A stretch of 64,000 bases of DNA from Lachnospiraceae bacterium A4 (lineage in GTDB: Bacteria; Bacillota; Clostridia; Lachnospirales; Lachnospiraceae). Shown piece after piece: positions 54,901 to 62,082 of this stretch; within the stretch, counting starts at the first letter, position 1; each line of letters begins with the position of its first letter. The notes under the pieces were generated by a model that saw only the letters and a program-made list of their open reading frames with translations, ran no database searches and was not told where the DNA came from. The position numbers and the translations under genes were made by a program. The stretch is taken from assembly GCA_000403215.2 (NCBI GenBank), contig KE159538.1:725420-789419 (forward strand), written 5' to 3'.

Positions 54901-56907
54901 ATAATTACGGGCAATGGTGATGTTACTGGTAAAATTACAGTGAAGCCCATTACGGCTGAGAAGCTTGACGCTGATAAGGCAGATGTTGCAGTAACAAAAG
55001 CGGGACCTGTATGGTTCTATTATGAAGTAGGTAATGCTGACAGATATGTTTTAGTAGGCGCAGCAAACACAGATAAAATAGCGAATGTTAAGTGGTACAA
55101 AAATGGAAGAAATAATAATGTATCTTCAACAGACTATTTTGACAAAGGCGACGTAATTTATGTTAAAGTGTCAACAACAGCGACAGATGCACAGAGTGCC
55201 AGCGTGAAGCTGCCTGTACCAATTTCTACAACAGAGTTTAAGCTTGGAGAGGATGGCATCACAGGAACAGCAGAGGTGACATTTGCTGAAAATCAGACAG
55301 AGGCATACTATGTATTTACAGCACCTGCATTTGCAAGTTATACATTTGAAGGTTATGGCAGTATAAAGAGATATATTCCAATTAAGAATAAGTTTGGAAA
55401 CATTACTGACGAATGGAATAATGGAAATACTCTTGTAGAGGGACAAAAACTCCTAATTAAGATGACAGCACCGGGAACACTCAAAGTCACAAAGGGTGAA
55501 ATTATTGAGTTGAAGCTTGATACACCATCAAAAGAGGTAACGCTCAAGGCAGGAGAATCTGTACAGTTTGTATTTAATTCTTATGTGTATGGGCAGTATG
55601 ACTTTAGAACAGCAGCGGCAAAAGGGCTTAGTGTTAATAACTATGATGATCTAATTGAGTCAGAGAACAGGATTTACTTTACAACATGGCTAGATGCAAA
55701 TGATCAGCATATTTTCAGAATAACAAACAATAGTTCTGAAGAAGTAAAATTCACTGTGACAGCAGGAAAACTTGATCCTGTTGAATTGAAGCTGGATGAG
55801 AGTGTAGATGTTACAGTGGCTAAGGACAGAATTAGCTTACTCAAATTTAAAGTACCCGAAACAGGCAGATATACAGTATCTTGTACAGGTGAAGGTGTGA
55901 TTTTAAATGATGAGTATAAAGATGCGCTTTTGTATGAGGATTCTGAAGGGGATTACACATACACTTTGTCTTATAGTGGTACATCTGACAGCCAGACTGC
56001 GAAAGTGACTGTGACAAAACTCAAGACAGAAGATGCATCTGGTGAGGAATTTAAGACAACATTGGAAAAGGGCGAAGTAAAATGGTATGCTTATAAGGCT
56101 GCAAAGGCAGGAGAGTATTCATTTACGACAGAGGCGGCGGATGTGAACCTCAATGTATATAAGAATATTACATCAGATTCTCCTGTTTATGGTTCTGTGA
56201 TTATTGCAGAGAACTCAGTTGTATACATTAGAGTAGAGAACAATGGAGAGAAGCAGCAAGCAGCGATTAAGACAACCATAAATACACTGGATGAATTAAA
56301 GCTTGGCACAACACCAGTTACTTGTGAGGGCAATTCAAAGTATTTGACATTCAAGGCAGAAAAGGATGGCTTCTACAAATTTGAAAATGATGGTATAGAT
56401 ATGTACTATCATGCTGATAACCGCTCAAGTAATTTCGTTCCTTGCATCGGATCGAATAATAATCAGTTCTTCATCATGGCAGGTGAGACAGTATTCTTAG
56501 AAGTATGTAGTTCTGGAGCAGTTACGATTAGTGAAGGCGAGAGTATTTCAGAGTTTACTGTATTGAATATTGGAGCACAGTCAGATGTAACAGTTAGCGA
56601 AGGCGAGAGCCAGTGGTTTACCTTTGTGGCACCTAGCGATGGAACATATAGTTTTTATTCATCAGACAGAAATGGTGATCCCAAGGCAACTTTATATGCA
56701 GGGGGATGTAATGATAGCCATAATGAAAAATATGGAGACGTTACAGATGATGATGACGGAGAAAGCAATAATTTTGCTATCACATATCAACTGAAAGCAG
56801 GACAGAAAGTGTATCTTGAGGCATATGCATATAGTGATCGAAGTGCAAGATACAAAGTTAATGTAATGCGTGGAAGATACATTACACCTGATAATGAAGA
56901 TGAGTGA
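45937..56907 (+). CDS. Giant secreted protein with tandem PPC-like repeats
   Basis: This protein of about 3,656 residues has a signal peptide (MFKRKLFKRALPVILSVAMIF). A Glu/Ala/Pro-rich spacer to about residue 130 follows. The N-terminal two thirds hold mixed Ig-like modules, including Big_2-like segments near nt 50350-50690 and 52440-52700. From about nt 52860 to the end at least 14 repeats of 85-110 residues carry the W-x-FTAP-x-x-G-x-YTFE pattern, like pre-peptidase C-terminal domains. AGGAGG lies 9 nt before the chosen ATG; the ATG at 45931 is too close. There is no LPxTG or membrane anchor, so attachment or release is unclear. Confidence 0.85.
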   Translation: MFKRKLFKRALPVILSVAMIFQSMPATALAAENEMTEVVETTVEDSGSESDAGDEAKEPANEEPEAPAAEQPEASAPAEETKQEEESTPAESTVQDTADASTEEVGDQSGTNTSADNENQPETETPATEVTPDLRPNTDGEQEEATGEELQAVGDSETPQAVVDTKIEVLNLEDVLKELGFVRQNDKTEPTYNRSYDEEEKFANVIDKVKEAAKIYVNDEPKNDLEKDYLTFEWRTVGTDTAMQGLPKDAGSYVLHLAVTPVEGVCGSASYDIYFNIEKAQLTLDLQDVNKNVKTGSKVSDFKESVIEKSGLKLADAPYDKTALYELKAEDIIVYEIGNDGVSKITEDTYFNSEKKYTFTVKVTLEASIASNYDVDSNNETEKKYYGIEFAGLTETEVNVTLKDPSAELTKEYDEKEWTIEDITTNVSGFEVVIPGSEDEADELIEDQESAKKLVSPKWFTRERKQSDVDFPELDEETQFDVINGLNAGRYTLMTENPKDAGEYYLVYVYSGENGKYKKGYSEPVKVTIEAGALVLKPTKIVLSEGMDSSAVYEALAEVEYELFKGETKYIDSAKIAGENPERPDFFGVSYSDNDKTQYYGPVFELQTRQKKAPADIKEGATEEEKWSSWTKYDNKSVLTKGTDERPVEYRVRFTGQKAVYNPDGSYNDTELVDITDTTTNSAEKNYSVKADEETLNANTLPVELGTVIATEIKTDKIIESFTKAGGQGTGEFAAPAWKIYDEDALFADRASYKLAEITGDINNTHKDITYTWQRGNMNLYEEYIRTDAALNEGADKKQAEDRYLKSFSDFTDESTELPKIPEDAGIYRLHIEYKDSSDPIKYKPATKDVYFQIKQQAILTVADVQYASYWDDAEDFNGHGYSVYKLNGNSEKGDKLEWKIPAPQWYALALAKNPDGTNKEDSRENYARTYSFIEDKTYPYVYKAEVRFGNGEDEEYEEYILDTSEKYVLGKYGTRLKWSNYTNVNKESWDAKKGYSWHTEWNDIKFSEGEIEISVDQSKMPQDRVYNGTPIGEDLPEGLVTLKNKTTGEVIAPADLSLNTGEEETAGTVNVKWRWSDSKESMYLTDGEDSYERYVTTAQARYGGTYTLYASFTGNDSYRSFEWTKLTDQDGNPYTFTIKPLDVIVAPALNEVIAGQPVSEMVDEWQILYRAANEANPIPESDEPFFNYISGERRNAITNKWQEVDGFAILAGQYEVIDDDAYYDCSFNAATYLDNAKVALNDYIRYGKKYIVKFDEKNNPLFAQYAKSYNLIYEPNSDVKIYRGEAEVWSADFLTDTESNEQGMVDLYTERDDKGVYTIVPREGIPFAYKNYYTQLKDVDGNDIPMDKNYIAVDIVSPVEFTYEFKDENKEEFAKQFSYRSGIKEAGGYVLPLPDAGFGYNDTGYNRKGYRYHIKAVFPVNAEVSADGKTITILDPVKEFNITWEEGYTEAFKLDVTNAKLESNLREAVAPKSLAFNGVQTKMAVGEQQQLDVKITKAQLGDVVQINYRLYKEGDKNVTHNEYASIDPETGRLTALATKDKKATAVTVEAYPVRLAPDGKTYEEITGKGVKVAKGKVTVSEVSAPAIKKILMGDTSAEIQFTHVNDGYRREIYVVDAKEDASRKKWKPANFEAEIAKMKNGQWKGIFAIAPVYSYKTNDYNEILKLDVKALETLDAKGSYVVYVRNVSAARTLADGSKVALSTAGAVKAFDTTKIQVEDLCPWFDMENPKNTVEYYVDGDGYVYDDYINERAYTISLFDKTAQLSVKGGFTGKPIDPSLESAEGYWLDLPLKALEKANNVKLTDDYLEPKLSYYVTDCVLENNKWTPQEPVIVNKKQTNASVYATVAKNGKITLKGVSKNGEAVVSIWVVADNGIEGECMLQITAKPDTIIPKKVKPLKVGDGIRLADYLEYKNGKNKIPNYWSSLILFSDEEINKAYEAGYELHRVGEEDFDGNKYTYPSVDGTLREGEWIITAIKANSGKHTLNFKDGKIDSTGVSFVDASIELSSVQMDPVKGLKVAYVDDKYITLNFAYAGHPEAFDIEVSDARGSIVYKKLASRQDALDNIVLNDADRPWIQEEQRSIVGKGNQIKYFEKTKTYAYTITTDRLMRLSAYTISVKPVYNGQSAAKVATTKTKTTNIPASYQNMNMYDTNYYDGIDIKVGTSTLGNNPYLTSGNTYTLEAVVDNYLAKTRGTDTLTWKSSNTKVASVKSNPGSFTATLKAVQQGTTVITVTSKVTKKTIARYLVAVKAVGKGASSYGGDYESGGNNFYDDVIARWDPLYEGKLEVLTLSNPVKVDETYLTDESMSNDRTWVQFTAPTFGEYTFNCNKSYKVFSDRNLDYDGKGSQDSAKYKLEADQKIYFCVTGNFILKVDSYTDFSKLTVANTKDMPLRVNAKNDSWITFTALEDNYYTFESDKSIQAYELSDSGETLCNDKKLEKALKAGQTIFIKATKGSKLWVSYMDTSKNETLQVGDTGVTVKFTKENAEDAQFVKFTAPATGDYTFETPKDTVTAEYFLLDGSEISEGDGVVSQSTKAKALKAAEGDDSTAKIDQVKLFIEAGETIVVKLSLNGKPFTAEKPEITVTVKVTSSVARELTAGAAAEAVTKETTATFMFKIPEEGGTNQYKLNVTDGSAAWYNNEYSSIDVPSNTLTVKSDKTTNVKSVKAGEVVYIKVEATTSDKDASVSISKMDGTKTLAAGTPINLTLMDNFEDWYTFTVKKTGSYQFGTTVTENAADKGTHTVYAYSCEQVFGSSDGQYSVGNNTTSNIVELEAGQTIVFKVYVTNSCGDDVTTAATFYVNDVTAKVTPLSEGETPVTLNKEGSEAYYSFTGKASESYTIRWADGTDSGAANVLWGEKLSSCSNSLPINNAMGAKTYFIKVSQNTATGVNGTLTVSKKKTELLASGNTAEFSLKSGESAEYKFTVPEKSILGYSVLVENTTALKEGETTRTAIQATIDGTYEGGISDTYYYDAASWTLPYGTAKTIIITGNGDVTGKITVKPITAEKLDADKADVAVTKAGPVWFYYEVGNADRYVLVGAANTDKIANVKWYKNGRNNNVSSTDYFDKGDVIYVKVSTTATDAQSASVKLPVPISTTEFKLGEDGITGTAEVTFAENQTEAYYVFTAPAFASYTFEGYGSIKRYIPIKNKFGNITDEWNNGNTLVEGQKLLIKMTAPGTLKVTKGEIIELKLDTPSKEVTLKAGESVQFVFNSYVYGQYDFRTAAAKGLSVNNYDDLIESENRIYFTTWLDANDQHIFRITNNSSEEVKFTVTAGKLDPVELKLDESVDVTVAKDRISLLKFKVPETGRYTVSCTGEGVILNDEYKDALLYEDSEGDYTYTLSYSGTSDSQTAKVTVTKLKTEDASGEEFKTTLEKGEVKWYAYKAAKAGEYSFTTEAADVNLNVYKNITSDSPVYGSVIIAENSVVYIRVENNGEKQQAAIKTTINTLDELKLGTTPVTCEGNSKYLTFKAEKDGFYKFENDGIDMYYHADNRSSNFVPCIGSNNNQFFIMAGETVFLEVCSSGAVTISEGESISEFTVLNIGAQSDVTVSEGESQWFTFVAPSDGTYSFYSSDRNGDPKATLYAGGCNDSHNEKYGDVTDDDDGESNNFAITYQLKAGQKVYLEAYAYSDRSARYKVNVMRGRYITPDNEDE
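52860..56880 (+). repeat. At least 14 PPC-like protein repeats
   Basis: Repeat cores recur about every 250-350 nt, near 52878, 53141, 53410, 53780, 54083, 54422, 54700, 55012, 55306, 55562, 55840, 56085, 56340 and 56612. They are diverged, unlike fresh tandem duplications. Confidence 0.75.
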
Positions 56908-56960
56908 TTTTATGTTCTATAGTTATCAAAAATGCTTTTTAATAATCTGTACTGTATAAT

Positions 56961-57002
56961 AAAAAAGCTGTTACACGAAGTAATTCGTGTAATGGCTTTT
57001 TT
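56961..57002 (+). terminator. Terminator of the giant gene
   Basis: A 17-bp stem with one mismatch, from AAAAAAGCTGTTACACGAA to TTCGTGTAATGGCTTTTTT, has a four-base loop and ends in a T run. Confidence 0.9.
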
Positions 57003-57337
57003 CTAGTAAACGGTAAATAGTGAGTACCTATGAAAAACTGGAGCAGTCCTGTATTATAGTAGCAGACTTGCTCCGTAAACGTAAACGGTAAAAAATGAGT
57101 ACCGTTTACATAGATATTTTAAGAAAAGGGGAAATATCGTTAATAATATAAAATGAGAATCAGAGAACTTTTCAAACATAATTTGAGATTTAGATTCAAA
57201 TATGCTATTATTACTATAATTATAAAAGCAAAGTGAATACTTACATAAAAACATGTCATAAATAAGTTTGATAAAGATACAAAAAGACTAAATATACTTT
57301 AGAGCAGCTAACTACTGACAAAGGAGAAATAAATACA
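57003..57337. repeat. Non-coding stretch with direct and inverted repeats
   Basis: No gene was found. Two copies of a TAAACGGTAAA-x-x-TGAGTACC word lie near 57007 and 57085. The second is part of a perfect palindromic hairpin, GTAAACGGTA with TACCGTTTAC. Another inverted repeat, GGAGCA/TGCTCC, lies near 57042-57072. The rest is AT-rich and leads to the Rpn genes. Confidence 0.5.
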
Positions 57338-58387
57338 ATGCAACAAGATAATCTGCCAAAGAACCAGCCAAAACCACAAGAAGTACTCCCAGCGAATACC
57401 AAAGCAAAGGACACATTTTTTAAGACTGTATACTCCTTCGAAGAGCGCCAGCGGAAACTTGCTTCCTTTCTGCTGGGAATGGAAGGAAAAGAGATTACCG
57501 TAGCCAATGTGCGTCCTGTGCTTTTTGGGAACAGAGAAAACGATCTATCTTTTGTTACTGATGCGATATTCTATGTCATGACAGAGAATCAGGCGACAGT
57601 ATGTCCAAATGTCCCCTACAGGCTGCTCGAATATATCACAACAGGGCTGCGCTCCACTGTGGACAGTGAAAAACTGCTGTACAGCAAAAAGCGTGTCTGT
57701 TTTCCAATACCCAAACTGTATATGTTACAGACAGGGCTGGAAAGTACAGCAGAAAAACTGCCTGAGAAGGTACAGTATGATATACGCCTGAGTGACTCCT
57801 ACATGACAGTGGAAGAACAATATAAGAGCGCATTAACAGAGCCAGATCTAGAGGCAGTGGTACATGTATATGATTTCCGCATGACACTGAAAGAAATGCT
57901 GGACTACATTGAGTCAGGAATACAGCCAGAGCGGTTTGCTTCATATCAAGGAGATATGCTGGACTACGCACTGACTGCAAACGGAATAACTTATATACAG
58001 CGCGCTGCCAAGAAAGAAAAACAGAGCCCATATGTTATGCCAGCGAATGTATCCAGCGTGGCAGATTATCTTGGACTTTTGATCAAAAGAGATATTTTTG
58101 TTGATTTGTTGACAGATAAGGAGGTATGTGATATGACAATGGCACAATTTTCAAGAGATGATATATTACTTTATCAGGGAAGAGAAGAAGGAAGAGAAGA
58201 GGGAAGAGAAGAAGGAAGAGAAGAAGGAAGGGAAGAAGGAAGAGAAGAAGGCAAGAAGATAGGGGTAATCCATACTTATCAGAAACTAGGCATACCCTAT
58301 GAGACAGCTAGACAATACATTATGGAAGAATTTGGCACAAACGCAGAGGAAGCCGAGAAACTTTTGCGGACTTACTGGAAAGTATAA
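57338..58387 (+). CDS. Rpn/PD-(D/E)XK nuclease-family protein, copy A
   Basis: This 349-residue protein starts KAKDTFFKTVYSFEERQRKLASFLLGMEGKEI and has the NDLSFVTDAIFYVMTENQATVCPNVPYRLLEYI core of the Rpn-type transposase-like nuclease family. A (GREE)n tail made of 12-bp repeats (58178-58252) and a helical end follow. It is the longest of three related genes in this cluster. GGAG lies 11 nt upstream. Rpn-type families vary by tandem duplication and have been linked to defence; a direct nuclease role here is inferred. Confidence 0.85.
   Translation: MQQDNLPKNQPKPQEVLPANTKAKDTFFKTVYSFEERQRKLASFLLGMEGKEITVANVRPVLFGNRENDLSFVTDAIFYVMTENQATVCPNVPYRLLEYITTGLRSTVDSEKLLYSKKRVCFPIPKLYMLQTGLESTAEKLPEKVQYDIRLSDSYMTVEEQYKSALTEPDLEAVVHVYDFRMTLKEMLDYIESGIQPERFASYQGDMLDYALTANGITYIQRAAKKEKQSPYVMPANVSSVADYLGLLIKRDIFVDLLTDKEVCDMTMAQFSRDDILLYQGREEGREEGREEGREEGREEGREEGKKIGVIHTYQKLGIPYETARQYIMEEFGTNAEEAEKLLRTYWKV
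58178..58252 (+). repeat. 12-bp GREE-coding tandem repeat
   Basis: Six near-identical 12-bp units of the GGAAGAGAAGAA type encode Gly-Arg-Glu-Glu. Copy B has only two. Slippage at such runs would change tail length without breaking the frame. Confidence 0.9.
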
Positions 58388-58425
58388 TACGGAGATATGA
58401 ACAAACACAGGAGAAAATAAATACA

Positions 58426-59355
58426 ATGAAATTAGAAAACCTACAAAAGAGCCAGCCAAAACCACAGGAAGTACTCCCAGTCAATACGAAGGCAAAGGAC
58501 ACATTTTTTAAGACTGTATACGCCTCCGAAGAGCGCCAGCGGAAACTTGCCTCATTTCTGCTGGGAATGGAAGGAAAAGAGATTACCGTAGCCAATGTGC
58601 GGCCAGTACTTTTCGGGAAGAGGGAGAATGAGCTGTCTTTTGTTACTGATGCAATATTCTATGTCATGACAGAGAATCAGGCGACAGTATGTCCAAATGT
58701 ACCCTACAGGCTGCTCGAATATATTACATCAGAGCTGCGCTCCACCGTGGACAGCGAAAAACTGCCTGAGAAGGTACAGTATGATATACGCCTGAGTGAC
58801 TCCTACATGACAGTGGAGCAACAGCATAAAAACGCATTGGCAGAGCCAGATCTGGAGGCAGTGGTACATGTATATGATTTCCGCATGACCTTGAAGGAAA
58901 TGTTAGTGTATATCGAATCAGGAACACAGCCAGAGCGTTTTGCGCCATATCAGGGAGACCTGCTGGACTATGCGCTGACAGCAAACGGAATAACTTATAT
59001 ACAACGCGCTGTCAAGAAAGAAAAGCAGAACCAGTATGATATGCCAGATAATGTAACCAGTGTGGCGGATTATTTAGAGCTATTGATCAAAAGAAATATA
59101 TTTGTAGATTTGTTGACAGATAAGGAGGTATGTGATATGACAATGGCACAATTTTCAAGAGATGATATATTACTCTATCAGGGGCGTGAAGAGGGACGAG
59201 AAGAAGGGGAACGTATTGGAGAGCTAAGAGGAGTAATCCGCACCTATCAGAAACTGGGAATCCCGCTTGAAACAGCCAGACAGTACATCATGAAGGAATT
59301 TGGGACAAATGCAGCGGAAGCTGAGGAACTTTTGCGAACTTACTGGAAAGTATAA
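58426..59355 (+). CDS. Rpn-family protein, copy B, with an internal 28-codon deletion
   Basis: This 309-residue protein is a close paralogue of copy A. It lacks 28 residues (the LLYSKKRVCFPIPKLYMLQTG region) because of an 84-bp deletion between two GAAAAACTGC direct repeats that are still visible in copy A at 57668 and 57752. The frame is kept. It lies 38 bp downstream of copy A and may be co-transcribed. The rest of the domain is intact, but the lost segment may affect folding. Confidence 0.88.
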   Translation: MKLENLQKSQPKPQEVLPVNTKAKDTFFKTVYASEERQRKLASFLLGMEGKEITVANVRPVLFGKRENELSFVTDAIFYVMTENQATVCPNVPYRLLEYITSELRSTVDSEKLPEKVQYDIRLSDSYMTVEQQHKNALAEPDLEAVVHVYDFRMTLKEMLVYIESGTQPERFAPYQGDLLDYALTANGITYIQRAVKKEKQNQYDMPDNVTSVADYLELLIKRNIFVDLLTDKEVCDMTMAQFSRDDILLYQGREEGREEGERIGELRGVIRTYQKLGIPLETARQYIMKEFGTNAAEAEELLRTYWKV

Positions 59356-59526
59356 TATTTTCCTAAATACAGATTCAGATAAGTGCTGTGACAAAGTCAA
59401 ATATAGGTATTGTACGAATATAGGTTAAAACAACGGTTGATAAAATAAGGAATAAAAAGTATACTATCAATATATGAATAAAATGCAGCATTTGATAGTT
59501 ACAGCGTATAGTGAGGGAATTGTATT

Positions 59527-60810
59527 ATGAAATTAAAGATTCAAAATTTTGCTAAAATAAAAGATGCAGATATTATACTTGATGGGATAACAGTCATTGC
59601 TGGAAAGAATAATACTGGAAAGAGCACAGTGGGAAAAATATTAGATTCCATGTACAATTCGACAAATAATCTGGAAACAAAGATGAGACGGGCAAGAAAG
59701 TTACGATTTCGAAATGTTTTATCCTCAAAATTAAATTATGCTGGAAATTCTGTACATTTATCGCCTGCTTTCATTGCAGAGACAGTAGATAATATTTTTG
59801 AATCAGATGACGACAACGAAGTTGCAAATATTTTAGAAGATCTTGTTGAGTATGCACTGCCAGATAATGAAATAAAAGATAGTATGAAGCTTTTAAAGGA
59901 ATTGATTAGTGATTTTGAAGAAATACAATCAATTCCTGATGAAATATTTACAATGGCTATTTTATCCAATTATTTTAGGGAAATGTTTAATGGAAATATG
60001 AATAATACAGAGTATTTGGATACAATTGCCCGAATAGAAATTCAGATAAAAAGCGGAAAAAATATAATCATGTTTCAAAACAATACCTGCTTTGAGTATG
60101 AGTTTGGATTTAATCCGGTTAGTTCGTCTGTTTATCTGGACAATCCTATTCTTCTTGATAAACTCAATAATACAGATGTAATGAGAATGCCTAGAAGATA
60201 TCTTTCTGAACAGGAATATAATTTGTATACTAAGCTGGCTGGAGAACGAAGTTCAGTGGAGGAACGTGCAATTAATGAAATTATAAATAAAGAAAAACTT
60301 GATGAGGTATTTCAGCTGTTAAATAAGGTGATACCGGGAGAGATAACATATAATCAGAAATATGAATATAGGACAGAAAAAGGAAAAAATGGAATTGATA
60401 TTCGATCGATGTCTACTGGACTCAAATCATTTGCAATTCTCAAACAACTGATAATGAATGGAAGCTTAAACGATAAAGATGCGGTTATTTTAGATGAACC
60501 AGAAATACATCTTCATCCAGAATGGCAGATGATATATGCTGAGCTTATTGTTATATTACAGCAAAAGTTTGATCTCAATTTTATTATTAATACACATAGC
60601 TCTCACTTTTTGGAGACGTTGGACTTTTATGCAGTAAAGTATGGAAGAAAAGAAATTTGTCATTACTATTTGTCTGAAGAGTCAGATGAAGAGTGCACGT
60701 TTGAAGAGGTAACACATACGCCAGAGAAGATTTATAAGCAGCTTGTTGACCCAAGTTTGCTGCTGGCACGCGAAAAAGAAAAATGGGAAGATGAACATGA
60801 GCCAGTATGA
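59527..60810 (+). CDS. AAA/SMC-like ATPase of a two-gene defence-type unit
   Basis: This 427-residue protein has Walker A GKNNTGKST (residues 26-34), a signature-like STGLKSF, Walker B AVILDEPEIHLHPEWQ at about residue 319 and an INTHSSHF switch at about 355. That is the RecF/OLD-like AAA_15/21 type used in systems such as Septu, PARIS and Gabija. It overlaps the nuclease gene by 14 bp. AT-rich composition and the interrupted Rpn array around it suggest acquisition as a unit. Confidence 0.88.
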   Translation: MKLKIQNFAKIKDADIILDGITVIAGKNNTGKSTVGKILDSMYNSTNNLETKMRRARKLRFRNVLSSKLNYAGNSVHLSPAFIAETVDNIFESDDDNEVANILEDLVEYALPDNEIKDSMKLLKELISDFEEIQSIPDEIFTMAILSNYFREMFNGNMNNTEYLDTIARIEIQIKSGKNIIMFQNNTCFEYEFGFNPVSSSVYLDNPILLDKLNNTDVMRMPRRYLSEQEYNLYTKLAGERSSVEERAINEIINKEKLDEVFQLLNKVIPGEITYNQKYEYRTEKGKNGIDIRSMSTGLKSFAILKQLIMNGSLNDKDAVILDEPEIHLHPEWQMIYAELIVILQQKFDLNFIINTHSSHFLETLDFYAVKYGRKEICHYYLSEESDEECTFEEVTHTPEKIYKQLVDPSLLLAREKEKWEDEHEPV

Positions 60811-61432
60811 TGAATTTAAGGTAATGATAGATGATTATCTAAAAAAATATGGAAAAACAGCGAACTATAGCTCATGCCTTCATGACACATCCTATAGTGA
60901 TGCAGAGAATGTATACTTGTATGAAAATAGTCGCAGAGATATCGAAGTAATTAATATGGATCAAATCGCACAGGAACCGTATCGCCGTGTTCGTTTTCCA
61001 GAATCTAATAAAACAGAGGATTCGATCGCGACCAATGATGCGTTTGTAATTAGTAGTGATAATAAATGGTATTTTATTGAATTTAAAAACCAGAAACTAA
61101 ATAAAACAAAGGATAGCGTATCTAAAAAGGCATATGGAAATTGGTTTATGATGCTGGATATAATATATGAAATGAAAAATACAAATTATATGACCTCTTT
61201 CCAATATAACAATCCGATTGAATTTGCTAGAAAAAACGTTATTTTGATACTTGTAGTCAGTGAAGATAAAAATCCAAACGATGCGAAAAGAATTCATGAC
61301 TGTATACTTGCGGGTGAAAAGTATGTGCCAGCTTTTCTGGAAAAGCTTCAAAAATATATCTATCATGATGTATTTTTACATACGCCTGCGACGCTTGAGC
61401 AATATTTTGTCAAAAAGTTTTCTGTAAAATAA
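60797..61432 (+). CDS. PD-(D/E)XK-like nuclease partner of the ATPase
   Basis: This 211-residue protein starts MSQYDEFKVMIDDYLKKYG, with GGGAAG 6 nt upstream. The segment TNDAFVISSDNKWYFIEFKNQK gives Asp81, Glu95 and Lys97 in the D-x13-E-x-K spacing of PD-(D/E)XK nucleases. The rest is helical and unrecognised. Overlap with the ATPase gene argues for a functional pair in which the ATPase gates the nuclease. Confidence 0.7.
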   Translation: MSQYDEFKVMIDDYLKKYGKTANYSSCLHDTSYSDAENVYLYENSRRDIEVINMDQIAQEPYRRVRFPESNKTEDSIATNDAFVISSDNKWYFIEFKNQKLNKTKDSVSKKAYGNWFMMLDIIYEMKNTNYMTSFQYNNPIEFARKNVILILVVSEDKNPNDAKRIHDCILAGEKYVPAFLEKLQKYIYHDVFLHTPATLEQYFVKKFSVK

Positions 61433-61470
61433 ATGTGGTACGCCAGTATTACAAAATATAAACTCAAAAC

Positions 61471-62082
61471 GTTTGTGCGTCCAGTACTTTTTGGGAACAG
61501 AGAAAATGATCTGTCTTTTGTTACGGATGCGATATCCTATGTGATGACAGAGAATCAGGCGACAGTATGTCCCAATGTCCCCTACAGGCTGCTCGAATAT
61601 ATCACAACAGGGCTGCGTTCCACTGTGGACAGCGAAAAACTGCTGTACAGCAGAAAGCGTGTCTGTTTTCCAATACCAAAGCTGTATATGTTACAGACAG
61701 GGCTGGAAAGTACAGCAGAAAAAATGCCTGAGAAGGTACAGTATGATATACGCCTGAGTGACTCCTACATGACAGTGGAGGAACAGCATAAAAACGCATT
61801 GACGGAACCAGATCTGGAAGCAGTAGTTCATGTATATGATTTCCGCATGACACTGAAAGAAATGTTAGAGTATATAGAATCAGGAATGCAGCCAGAGCGT
61901 TTTGCTTCATATCAGGGGGACCTGCTGGACTATGCACTAACAGCGAACGGAATAACTTATATACAGCGCGCTGCCAAGAAAGAAAAGCAGAACAAGTATG
62001 ATATGCCAGATAATGTAACCAGCGTGGCGGATTATTTAGAGCTATTGATCAAAAGAGACATTTTTGTGGATTTGTTGACAGA
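61471..62082 (+). pseudogene. Rpn-family copy C, truncated at both ends
   Basis: From about 61471 the sequence matches copy A from codon 58 (VRPVLFGNRENDLSF) and keeps the segment deleted in copy B. The N-terminal 57 codons are replaced by the nuclease gene of the ATPase unit. The C-terminus is cut by the IS at 62083, just after FVDLLTE. A 223-codon frame remains but is unlikely to be functional. Confidence 0.85.

Noticed and set aside
58178..58252. CRISPR-like array
   Set aside because: The 12-bp units have no spacers and code for Gly-Arg-Glu-Glu in frame.
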